Below are positions 8,849-16,516 of a stretch of DNA of 64,000 nucleotides, in pieces. The position numbers were made by a program, and so were the translations under genes. This stretch comes from Pontibacter cellulosilyticus (GTDB taxonomy: Bacteria; Bacteroidota; Bacteroidia; Cytophagales; Hymenobacteraceae): NCBI RefSeq assembly GCF_014306105.1, contig NZ_JACRVF010000002.1, positions 518,368-582,367 on the forward strand, read 5' to 3'. The notes beneath the pieces are model-generated. The model had not been told where the DNA came from and did no database searches. It saw only the letters and a list, made by a program, of their open reading frames with translations. Positions within the stretch are counted from its first letter, which is position 1. Each line of letters begins with the position of its first letter.

Positions 8849-9592
8849 ATGAAAAAGTATGGCAAATCAAAACTCGGCTTGTTCCTAGTAAGTTCTCTGT
8901 TACTAGTAGGATGTGATGATAACAACGACCAGATACCTGTTGTGTCAGAAACATTTACTGTTCGAATTGAAAATGTGTCTACTGAAAATTTAATTAATAC
9001 GACACGAGCCAATGGGGCTGTACCTCTGTCTCAAGGGGTGTATGCAGTGTATGAGTCTGTTAACCCAATGTTCACAATAGGCATAGATAAAAAGTCAGAT
9101 GCTGCACTTGAATTAATGGCTGAAGATGGTGTTACTACATTATTGCTTAATCAATTGGCAAGTATGAAAACCATAATCTCAGGATTATTTGAGGCACCAG
9201 GAGGCCCAGACAATAGCACTGCGTTATTTCCAGGAGAAGAAGCTACATTCACTTTCGAAGCGTCTCCAGGAGACGAGTTACAAATAATTACGATGTTTAT
9301 GCAGTCTAATGATTGGTTTTATGCTTTTCGTCGTAATGGCCTTGATTTGTTTGATGGACTAGAAGCTATAGATGGAGATGTAACCTCTGAGTTGGTGCTT
9401 TATGATGCTGGTACAGAAGATGACACTGCTCCCGGAACCGGTCCAGATCAAAAGTTGGCTCAAGATCCTTCTGTCACAAATCAAGGTCCGAGAGATCCTC
9501 TAAATCAAATTCATCCTGCCGTCGGATCACATCCAGAATACACCATACCTGAAACCGCCTCTGTTATTAAAGTTACCATTACACACGATTAA
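8849..9592 (+). CDS. Spondin-domain lipoprotein
   Basis: 247 residues with a lipoprotein signal (LLLVGC, Cys22). The body fits the bacterial Spondin_N family: TFTVRIENVSTEN as first strand, LSQGVYAVYESVNPMFTIG, a conserved acidic PGEEATFTFEASPGDELQII segment, SNDWFYAFRRNGLDLFDG, and the metal-binding-like LVLYDAGTEDDTAPGTGPDQ. The latter resembles the calcium-coordinating end of eukaryotic spondin domains. It is probably exported and lipid-anchored. Partner and role are unknown. It is monocistronic, with terminators on both sides. Its codon use is AT-richer than its neighbours, and it contains no AAGTATA motif. Confidence 0.82.
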   Translation: MKKYGKSKLGLFLVSSLLLVGCDDNNDQIPVVSETFTVRIENVSTENLINTTRANGAVPLSQGVYAVYESVNPMFTIGIDKKSDAALELMAEDGVTTLLLNQLASMKTIISGLFEAPGGPDNSTALFPGEEATFTFEASPGDELQIITMFMQSNDWFYAFRRNGLDLFDGLEAIDGDVTSELVLYDAGTEDDTAPGTGPDQKLAQDPSVTNQGPRDPLNQIHPAVGSHPEYTIPETASVIKVTITHD

Positions 9593-9614
9593 ACAAAGTT
9601 GCCTGCTAAAACAG

Positions 9615-9652
9615 AAAGCTGGTGCTGCTTCAATGGGGTATCAGCTTTTTGC
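9615..9652 (+). terminator. Terminator after spondin-domain gene
   Basis: AAAGCTG (9615-9621) pairs with CAGCTTT (9642-9648), followed by more T residues. The loop is long and the stem short, so strength is uncertain. Confidence 0.5.
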
Positions 9653-9748
9653 TTTAAAGTTTTACTTACTTTATACTTCAGAAAGAAGAGATAACCTTTC
9701 TTTCCCCCTCATTCGTAATTCATAATTCACCATTCATAACTCAGAAAA

Positions 9749-10477
9749 GTGAACTACTACATCATCACCGGAGCCAGCAAAGGCATAGGCAAAGCGATAG
9801 CCGAAGAACTACTGAAAGACGAGAACAACCGTGTAGTGGGCGTATCGCGCACAAACAGTTTAAAGCACCCGAACTACCGCTACCAGCCCCTCGACTTTTC
9901 TGACATTGAAGCAGTAGAACACAACCTGCAAAAAGTGTTTCTGCCTTACAAAGACGCCGAACGCCTGGTGCTGATTAACAATGCCGGGGTGCTGGGTGAT
10001 ATTGGTTATGTAGGAGAGGGAATGCCCAACGAACGTTTTGAGTTTGTGTTTGATGTGAACGTGATTGTGCCCGCCATGCTGATGAACACTTTTCTGGAAG
10101 TATACCGCACGCTACCTTGCGAGAAGGTGATTGTTAATGTGAGTTCCGGTGCCGGTAAGTACCCGATTGATGGCTGGGCCAGCTACTGCGCCTCAAAGGC
10201 TGCTTTGGATATGCTCTCACAAACCATACAACAGGAACAGAATGTGCGTGGAACAGGCGTGAAAGTATATGCCCTATCGCCTGGAGTAGTAGACACAGGC
10301 ATGCAGGAGCACATCCGGGAAAGCGACGCAGACCAATTTAGCAATGTGCAGCGCTTCCGCGAGTATAAAGCCAACGGTGAGCTTGCCTCCCCGGAAGCAG
10401 TGGGAAAAAAGATAGTAGAATTTCTGCACAGCACCGACAAGTATAACGATGTGCTGGTATCAGTTAGGGATATGTAA
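9749..10477 (+). CDS. Short-chain dehydrogenase/reductase (SDR)
   Basis: 242 residues, classical SDR. The N-terminal NAD(P)-binding motif is TGASKGIGKAIAEEL (about 8-22), followed by NNAGVLGDIG at about 77-86. The catalytic set is Ser (VNVSSGAGKYP), Tyr and Lys (YCASKAALDM), with SPGVVDTGMQ after the active site. SRTN at the end of strand two suggests NADPH preference. The closest look is to sepiapterin/benzil reductase-type SDRs, but the substrate cannot be read from sequence. The start is GTG at 9749, as no ATG fits before the nucleotide-binding motif. A terminator follows at 10502. Confidence 0.88.
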   Translation: MNYYIITGASKGIGKAIAEELLKDENNRVVGVSRTNSLKHPNYRYQPLDFSDIEAVEHNLQKVFLPYKDAERLVLINNAGVLGDIGYVGEGMPNERFEFVFDVNVIVPAMLMNTFLEVYRTLPCEKVIVNVSSGAGKYPIDGWASYCASKAALDMLSQTIQQEQNVRGTGVKVYALSPGVVDTGMQEHIRESDADQFSNVQRFREYKANGELASPEAVGKKIVEFLHSTDKYNDVLVSVRDM

Positions 10478-10501
10478 AGAAGTATAAATCTAGCAAAGTA
10501 T

Positions 10502-10530
10502 AGCCTGGCATCAATGTCAGGCTTTTTTTG
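10502..10530 (+). terminator. Terminator after SDR gene
   Basis: AGCCTG (10502-10507) pairs with CAGGCT (10518-10523), with extra pairs inward, followed by a run of T. Confidence 0.7.
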
Positions 10531-10658
10531 TGTCTTGGCCTAATCTCTTGGTCTGCAAGGGTATATCTTATAGCCTTTTTGATATGTTTGTTGCTAAATT
10601 GCTATAGTTATGCTAATTTACTATACTTTTAAATCAGAAGTATACCATATAGCACACC

Positions 10659-11078
10659 ATGAAGAATCCGATCTGCCCGAAATGTGACGCAATGCACGTA
10701 GTAAAGAGTGGTGTGATAGGCGAAAGGCAACGCTATCACTGCAAACAATGCGGCTACTACTTTACGGTAAACAAGGTTGGTAAAAGTATCGATAGCTATT
10801 ATGTTACAAAAGCACTGCAACTGTACATAGAGGGCATCAGCTACCGCGAAATCGAACGTATTCTGGGTGTCAGTCATGTGTCTGTAATGAACTGGGTGCG
10901 CAAGTATAACATTAAACCTCCGGTACAGGCGGTTTACCATCCCACCTACAAAGTAATGAACCAGGCGGAGCTGGTGGAGTACATCAAAAATGGTGGAAAC
11001 CTGAAAGGCGCCGGTATGCTTATCACTGAATTGGGTGATAAGTACATGATGATAAAATGGAAGCGGTTTAAGGAATAA
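10659..11078 (+). CDS. IS1 InsA-type zinc-ribbon and HTH protein, probably domesticated
   Basis: 139 residues. An N-terminal zinc ribbon (C6, C9, C28, C31; CPKC...CKQCG) and a helix-turn-helix at about 56-84 (GISYREIERILGVSHVSVMN) match the DNA-binding part of IS1 transposases. The rest is unlike a transposase: there is no DDE catalytic domain, and instead a roughly 50-residue C-terminal segment contains MNQAELVEYIKNGGNLKGAG. No terminal inverted repeats or target duplications flank it. It is probably a host DNA-binding protein derived from an IS1-type element; its role is unknown. Confidence 0.7.
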   Translation: MKNPICPKCDAMHVVKSGVIGERQRYHCKQCGYYFTVNKVGKSIDSYYVTKALQLYIEGISYREIERILGVSHVSVMNWVRKYNIKPPVQAVYHPTYKVMNQAELVEYIKNGGNLKGAGMLITELGDKYMMIKWKRFKE

Positions 11079-11608
11079 GCCTTTTCAGTTCTTCTAATGT
11101 ACTTGCTGCAAAGGTATACTTTGGTTATACTTCTTAGCTATATCAAATTACCAAAAACCAACAAGCTGTTATTTTTTATCCAAACTTTTAGCTAGTATAG
11201 GTTAGCCAATACAGACAAAGCAACAGCTTGACACTCACTATCAAAAATTAAGCAGTTCTGTTAAGGCGCTCATTCCGGATGTAGGGCAGCAGGCACTGTG
11301 TTTAAGCAGAAACCTCCCGAATGTATAAGGTAAAATACCTTCATTAACTACAGAATTTACCACAGCTATAATCAGGCAGCATTACTGGCTTAAAGTAAGC
11401 TGCCTCCGGCGCTAGATATTTGCAGGCAGTGCTTTCTCCGCCATTTGTTGCCGTGGTTCCCATTATACAAGCCGGGATCCGGATTCAGGATACGGCGCAA
11501 ACAGATTTTACAGAAGCATTATACTTTAACCCGGCAGCAAGGCAGTAATACCTGCTGGCTAAGACGAAGCTATACAATAAAATCACTAATTATACTTTAA
11601 ACAAACTT
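11079..11608. other. 530-bp gene-free region before the acetate operon
   Basis: No open frame of coding quality was seen. Visible structure includes four AAGTATA/TATACTT motifs (two near 11115-11131, then near 11519 and 11592). There is a 9-bp inverted repeat CAAGCTGTT (11162-11170) with AACAGCTTG (11222-11230). A hairpin at 11375-11404 (GGCAGC-A-TTACT against AGTAAGCTGCC) is not followed by T. The region must hold the promoter and any leader control of the symporter/acs genes, but no clear TAnnTTTG box was found. Confidence 0.5.
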
Positions 11609-11872
11609 ATGGAAAGCAACAGAGAAAAAATGCAGGAGTACTGGCGGCGCAATGTCCGTATTCTGTTAACGTTGCTGGGGCTCTGGTTCTCGGTATCCTA
11701 CCTGTTCGGCATCCTGCTCGTGGACCAGCTCAACGAGATACGTCTGGGCGGATTTAAGCTGGGCTTCTGGTTTGCCCAGCAAGGCTCTATCTACTTTTTC
11801 GTGCTGATCATCTTTGTGTATGTGTGGCTGATGAACCAGCTGGATAGGGAATACGATGTGCACGAAGAATAA
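11609..11872 (+). CDS. DUF4212 small subunit of sodium/solute symporter
   Basis: 87 residues with two membrane segments (about 18-38 and 52-75). QEYWRRNVRILLTLLGLWF, SYLFGILL and GFKLGFWFAQQGSIYFFVLI are typical of DUF4212 proteins. These are nearly always encoded just upstream of a VC_2705-type sodium:solute symporter and are regarded as its small subunit. Here the symporter follows after 30 bases. Confidence 0.93.
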   Translation: MESNREKMQEYWRRNVRILLTLLGLWFSVSYLFGILLVDQLNEIRLGGFKLGFWFAQQGSIYFFVLIIFVYVWLMNQLDREYDVHEE

Positions 11873-11902
11873 AGCTCACCTTCACCCTCTCAGCTGCAAT
11901 AC

Positions 11903-13594
11903 ATGGAAATCCTAACCTGGACATACATTATAGTGGGGCTTACATTTGCCCTATACATTGGCATAGCCATCTGGTCGCGGGCAGGCTCTACAAAAGAGTT
12001 TTACGTGGCAGGCGGTGGGGTTAGTCCGCTGGCCAACGGCATGGCCACGGCCGCCGACTGGATGTCTGCAGCCTCTTTTATCTCGATGGCCGGTCTTATC
12101 TCCTTTATGGGCTACGACGGTTCCGTGTACCTCATGGGCTGGACTGGTGGCTACGTGTTGCTTGCTCTTTTGTTGGCCCCATACCTGCGTAAGTTTGGCA
12201 AATTCACAGTGCCCGATTTTGTAGGCGATCGCTATTACTCTAAAACTGCGCGGCTGGTAGCTGTTATCTGTGCCATCTTTATCTCTTTTACCTATGTTGC
12301 CGGCCAAATGCGTGGGGTGGGTATCGTGTTTTCGCGTTTCCTGGAGGTGCAGATCGAAACAGGGGTGATCATCGGTATGGTGATCGTTTTATTCTATGCT
12401 GTGCTGGGTGGTATGAAAGGCATTACCTATACGCAGGTGGCACAGTACTGCGTGCTGATATTTGCGTACATGGTGCCTGCCGTTTTTATCTCGTTAATGC
12501 TCACCGATAATCCTGTTCCGCAGATAGGTTTAGGCGGTACTTTGGAAGACGGCACTTACCTGCTCGACAAGCTGGATGGCCTACTGACAGACCTTGGCTT
12601 TTCCGCCTACACCAATGGTAGCAAGGCAACCATTGATGTGTTTTTTATAACTGCAGCACTGATGGTGGGTACAGCAGGTTTGCCGCACGTTATCGTCCGT
12701 TTTTTTACTGTGCCTAAAGTTAAGGATGCCCGTATGTCGGCGGGTTATGCGCTGGTTTTCATTGCCATACTTTATATTACGGCCCCGGCAGTTGGAGCCT
12801 TTGGTATGTATAATATGCTTAACACAACGGTTAACAAACCAATAGCCTCAATGCCGCAGTGGGTAAGCAACTGGCAAAAAACAGATCTGATCAAAATAGA
12901 GGACAAGAACAACGACGGACGTGTGCAATATGTAAAAGACCCGGCTGCAAACGAACTTGTCATCGACAAAGATATTATGGTGCTGGCAAACCCTGAAATT
13001 GCCAGGCTGCCGAACTGGGTGATTGCCCTGGTGGCGGCCGGAGGTCTGGCAGCAGCACTCTCTACGGCAGCTGGTTTGTTATTGGTTATCTCCACATCCA
13101 TTGCCCACGACCTGCTTAAAAAATCGGTTATGCCGGACATTACGGAGAAGAAGGAGCTGATCGCGGCACGCATCGCAGCAACATTGGCGGTAGTGATAGC
13201 AGGTTATTTTGGTATCAACCCTCCGGGTTTTGTGGCTGAAGTAGTGGCTTTTGCCTTTGGCCTGGCCGCCGCATCGTTCTTCCCGGTTATCATCATGGGT
13301 ATTTTCTCCACCCGCATGAACAAGCAGGGAGCTATTTGGGGGATGGTGGTGGGGTTGCTGTTTACCATTGGCTATATCTCCTACTTTAAATTCATCAACC
13401 CGGAAATGAGCAAGCCCGAAAACTGGTTCCTGCACATCTCCCCTGAGGGCATTGGCACCGTTGGTATGATCCTGAATTTCATCGTGTCTTTTGTTGTGTC
13501 CAGGTTTACACCGGCGCCACCGGCCCATATACAGGAACTGGTGGAGGATATCCGCATTCCGCGTGGTGCAGGTACAGCAACAGTACATCATTAA
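11903..13594 (+). CDS. Sodium:solute symporter, acetate permease-like (SSF family)
   Basis: 563 residues, about 13 transmembrane segments. SSF features are AGGGVSPLANGMATAADWMS (substrate/sodium region in TM2-3), the GGMKGITYTQVAQY signature, GLPHVIVRFFTVPKVKDARM, and GGLAAALSTAAGLLLVISTS. A soluble insert at about 320-365 is typical of the VC_2705 subfamily. Genomic pairing with DUF4212 and acs points to uptake of acetate or another short carboxylate. The symporter and its small subunit contain no AAGTATA motif across 2 kb. Confidence 0.92.
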   Translation: MEILTWTYIIVGLTFALYIGIAIWSRAGSTKEFYVAGGGVSPLANGMATAADWMSAASFISMAGLISFMGYDGSVYLMGWTGGYVLLALLLAPYLRKFGKFTVPDFVGDRYYSKTARLVAVICAIFISFTYVAGQMRGVGIVFSRFLEVQIETGVIIGMVIVLFYAVLGGMKGITYTQVAQYCVLIFAYMVPAVFISLMLTDNPVPQIGLGGTLEDGTYLLDKLDGLLTDLGFSAYTNGSKATIDVFFITAALMVGTAGLPHVIVRFFTVPKVKDARMSAGYALVFIAILYITAPAVGAFGMYNMLNTTVNKPIASMPQWVSNWQKTDLIKIEDKNNDGRVQYVKDPAANELVIDKDIMVLANPEIARLPNWVIALVAAGGLAAALSTAAGLLLVISTSIAHDLLKKSVMPDITEKKELIAARIAATLAVVIAGYFGINPPGFVAEVVAFAFGLAAASFFPVIIMGIFSTRMNKQGAIWGMVVGLLFTIGYISYFKFINPEMSKPENWFLHISPEGIGTVGMILNFIVSFVVSRFTPAPPAHIQELVEDIRIPRGAGTATVHH

Positions 13595-13666
13595 TATCCT
13601 GAATAAGTAAAATTTTACGTTCCGAATAAGCCAAAAGCAAAAGCTGCGGCTGCTAAAGTGTAGTAT

Positions 13667-14050
13667 ATGAAAACAAGCATTGAACAGCTGAAGGTGTTGT
13701 TGGTAGATGATGCCCCAAGTATACTGTTGCCACTGGAGTACCTGATGCGTAAAAGCGGCTTTAATGTTTTTATTGCCCGCAATGGTACCGAAGCCATCGA
13801 GTGCGTAAACAAGGAGTTGCCGCAGGTAGTGGTGCTTGATATTATGATGCCGGACGTAGATGGCTATCAAGTATGCCAGTACATCCGGAGCAAAAAAGAA
13901 ATGGAGGGAGCAAAGGTGATTTTCCTGAGTGCCAGAATGAAAGAAGTGGACATTGCCCGTGGCTACGAAACCGGGGCAGACCTTTATATACCCAAACCTT
14001 TTTCACCTCGTTTTCTGATGGAGAAGATTGTAGAATTGGCGGGCAGTTAA
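13667..14050 (+). CDS. Single-domain response regulator
   Basis: 127 residues, receiver domain only. The acidic pocket is VDDAPS with D14 and D15, the phosphoacceptor is D58 in VVLDIMMPDVDG, and the conserved Lys sits in YIPKPFSPR near residue 112. There is no output domain, so it must act through protein contacts or as a phosphorelay intermediate. It lies between the acetate symporter and acs. In gammaproteobacteria the CrbSR two-component pair governs acs from a similar gene set, but no kinase is adjacent here. Confidence 0.9.
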   Translation: MKTSIEQLKVLLVDDAPSILLPLEYLMRKSGFNVFIARNGTEAIECVNKELPQVVVLDIMMPDVDGYQVCQYIRSKKEMEGAKVIFLSARMKEVDIARGYETGADLYIPKPFSPRFLMEKIVELAGS

Positions 14051-14158
14051 CGTATAGATGGTGAACAACCCATAAGCCCGGCTAAAGTATAACTAACCGG
14101 CGCTTAAAGTACTTTACGAGAAAGAACTTTAACCTTAAACACCTAAACCAACCAAGCG

Positions 14159-16072
14159 ATGACAAATTTCCAAGTAAAGACATACGAAGAGTACCAGCAG
14201 GCTTACAAGCGAAGCATAGAAGATCCTGAAGGGTTCTGGAGTGATGTAGCAAGTACCTTTACCTGGCGCAAAAAGTGGAACACAACGCTGGAATGGAATT
14301 TTGAGGAGCCTGATGTAAAGTGGTTTAAAGGCGGTAAACTGAACATTACCGAAAACTGCCTGGACCGCCACCTGAAAACCCGCGGCAACAAACTCGCCCT
14401 GATCTGGGAGCCAAACGACCCGAAAGAAAGATTTGTGCGCTTTACCTACCGCGAACTCTACGAGAAAGTGTGCCAGTTTGCCAATGTGCTGAAGAAGAAC
14501 GGTGTGCAGAAAGGGGATCGTGTGTGTATTTATATGCCGATGATTCCGGAGCTGGCCTTTGCCGTGCTAGCCTGCGCGCGCGTGGGTGCTATACATTCGG
14601 TAGTCTTTGCCGGCTTCTCCGCTGTAAGTATGGCCGACAGGATTAACGATGCCGGTGCCAAAATGGTGCTTACTTCTGATGGCCTTAACCGCGGAGCCAA
14701 GCAGATACCTGTAAAGCGTGTAGTGGATGAGGCCCTGGAGACCTGCCCTACAGTTGAGAAGGTGATTGTGGTGGAGCGTTTGGGCTGGGCTGTGAACATG
14801 GTGGAGGGGCGCGATGTGTGGTACCATGATGAAGTGCAGGATGTAAGTAAAGACTGCCCTGCTGAGGTGATGGATGCGGAAGACATGCTGTTCATACTTT
14901 ATACTTCAGGCTCTACGGGCAAGCCAAAAGGCGTGGTGCATACGTGTGGCGGTTATATGGTATATGCAGAGTATAGCTTCCGGAACGTGTTTCAGTACGA
15001 AGAGAGCGATGTATACTGGTGCACAGCCGACATAGGATGGATAACAGGCCACACATACCTGCTGTATGGTCCGCTGCTGTCAGGTGCTACAACATTGATG
15101 TTCGAGGGTGTTCCAACGTACCCAGACATGGGGCGTTTCTGGCAGGTATGCGATAAGTTTGGCGTTACGATCTTTTACACAGCACCAACTGCCATACGTG
15201 CGTTAATGGGAGGCGATATTGATGAAGTACTTTCCTACAGCCTCGACTCACTGCGGGTATTGGGCTCTGTGGGCGAACCTATTAATGAGGAGGCCTGGCA
15301 TTGGTACCATATCCATGTGGGCAAAGAGCGCTGCCCATTGGTAGATACCTGGTGGCAAACCGAGACAGGCGGCATTATGATCTCTACGCTGGCCAACGTA
15401 ACTCCCATGAAGCCGAGCCACGCTGGCCTGCCGCTTCCGGGCATAGAACCAATCTTGGTAGACAGCGAAGGCAACGAGATAAAAGAGAACGGTGTGGAAG
15501 GCTACCTGTGCATCAAGCACCCATGGCCAAGTATGATCCGGACCACATACGGCGACCACGAACGCTGCCGCCTGAGCTACTTCTCAACTTACAAGAACCT
15601 GTATTTCACCGGCGATGGAGCCAAGCGAGACCAAGACGGATTGTACCGCATTATTGGCCGGGTAGATGATGTAATAAACGTGTCAGGTCACCGTTTTGGC
15701 ACAGCCGAAATTGAAGAAGCCATCAACCATAATTCTCATGTAATAGAGTCGGCAGTTGTGGGTTACCCGCACGATGTAAAAGGGCAGGGCATCTACGCCT
15801 TCGTTATCTGTAAAGACAGACCTGAGAACGACGAGTGGCTGCGTGCCGAGATTATTGAAACAGTAGTTGAGAAAATAGGCAAGATAGCCAAGCCTGACAA
15901 GATTCAGATCGTAACTGGCCTGCCAAAAACCCGCTCAGGCAAGATCATGCGCCGCATCCTGCGCAAAGTAGCCGAAGGCGACGTGTCTAACCTTGGCGAT
16001 ACCTCTACCTTACTTGACCCTACTGTAGTAGATGAGATTGTAGAAGGATCCTTAAGCAAAGCAAAAGTTTAG
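14159..16072 (+). CDS. acs: Acetyl-CoA synthetase (AMP-forming)
   Basis: 637 residues. It converts acetate, ATP and CoA to acetyl-CoA through acetyl-AMP. The AMP-binding P-loop TSGSTGKPKG is at 249-258. VDTWWQTETGG and YFTGDGAKRDQDGLYRIIGR (hinge aspartate) follow. PKTRSGKIMRR near the C terminus contains K595, equivalent to the lysine whose acetylation silences Acs in Salmonella. A strong terminator at 16097 ends the unit. Confidence 0.97.
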   Translation: MTNFQVKTYEEYQQAYKRSIEDPEGFWSDVASTFTWRKKWNTTLEWNFEEPDVKWFKGGKLNITENCLDRHLKTRGNKLALIWEPNDPKERFVRFTYRELYEKVCQFANVLKKNGVQKGDRVCIYMPMIPELAFAVLACARVGAIHSVVFAGFSAVSMADRINDAGAKMVLTSDGLNRGAKQIPVKRVVDEALETCPTVEKVIVVERLGWAVNMVEGRDVWYHDEVQDVSKDCPAEVMDAEDMLFILYTSGSTGKPKGVVHTCGGYMVYAEYSFRNVFQYEESDVYWCTADIGWITGHTYLLYGPLLSGATTLMFEGVPTYPDMGRFWQVCDKFGVTIFYTAPTAIRALMGGDIDEVLSYSLDSLRVLGSVGEPINEEAWHWYHIHVGKERCPLVDTWWQTETGGIMISTLANVTPMKPSHAGLPLPGIEPILVDSEGNEIKENGVEGYLCIKHPWPSMIRTTYGDHERCRLSYFSTYKNLYFTGDGAKRDQDGLYRIIGRVDDVINVSGHRFGTAEIEEAINHNSHVIESAVVGYPHDVKGQGIYAFVICKDRPENDEWLRAEIIETVVEKIGKIAKPDKIQIVTGLPKTRSGKIMRRILRKVAEGDVSNLGDTSTLLDPTVVDEIVEGSLSKAKV

Positions 16073-16096
16073 TTGATTATAGTTTAGTTGATTGTT

Positions 16097-16133
16097 AAAA
16101 GTCCTGCTGCATCTGTAGCAGGACTTTTGTTTT
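16097..16133 (+). terminator. Terminator after acs
   Basis: A perfect 12-bp stem AAAAGTCCTGCT (16097-16108) / AGCAGGACTTTT (16117-16128), 8-base loop, followed by GTTTT. Confidence 0.9.
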
Positions 16134-16160
16134 ACTGCCCCTCCTAAAAACAGGAGGATA

Positions 16161-16213
16161 CTGGCGCCAGCATCCAGCTGGTGGCGTTGGGTGTGTGCGA
16201 GTCTCCAAGCTCG
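16161..16213 (+). repeat. 53-bp hairpin repeat, copy 2
   Basis: CTGGCGCCAGCATCCAGCTG and the following 33 bases align without gaps to 8551-8603 (36/53 identical). The hairpin at 16165-16183 keeps all seven pairs: relative to copy 1, G-C becomes A-T and T-A becomes C-G, with A-T becoming a G-T wobble. A second stem, GCGAG/CTCGC, follows around TCTCCAAG. It directly abuts the mosaic element at 16230, and a short hairpin (CTCCT/AGGAG) sits just before it. Confidence 0.6.
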
Positions 16214-16229
16214 CGTTACAGTTACCGTT

Positions 16230-16440
16230 GGTCCAACCACCCCTAACCCCTCCTTGTCTAAGGCGGGAATCTGCTATCGCCAATTCAATTTCCTTTCTCT
16301 GTAGACTTTGCTTAATCTCCCTTCACCCAAGATCTTTCCAAGATGACAAATAGGAATAGCTTCAACTATAGTGATGGAAGATGATATAGTAAGAAAAAAT
16401 TCCCCGCCTTAGACAAGGAGGGGTTAGGGGTGGTTGGACC
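16230..16440. mobile_element. MITE-like mosaic repeat with 41-bp inverted ends, copy B
   Basis: The left end (16230-16270, starting GGTCCAACCACCCCTAACCC) and right end (16399-16440, ending GGGTTAGGGGTGGTTGGACC) are perfect inverted repeats apart from one G missing on the left. The 128-bp interior has no coding capacity and includes, at 16311-16347, an inverted copy of the middle module of the repeat at 245-281. No clear target-site duplication was seen (left flank ends ACCGTT, right flank starts TAGTGC). The structure fits a non-autonomous element, but no transposase was seen in the window. It fills most of the acs-DUF294 gap. Confidence 0.65.
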
Positions 16441-16516
16441 TAGTGCTGCTAACCAATAACCGACACCTTGCAAAGCCTCAACCAAACCCTTACCTTAACA
16501 TCTACAAACCACTACT

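Noticed and set aside
10659..11078. Active IS1-type insertion sequence
   Set aside because: No catalytic domain, second frame, terminal inverted repeats or target duplication could be seen.
16141..16229. Second terminator after acs (CTCCT/AGGAG hairpin)
   Set aside because: Only 5 bp and no T-run; the strong terminator at 16097 already ends the transcript.
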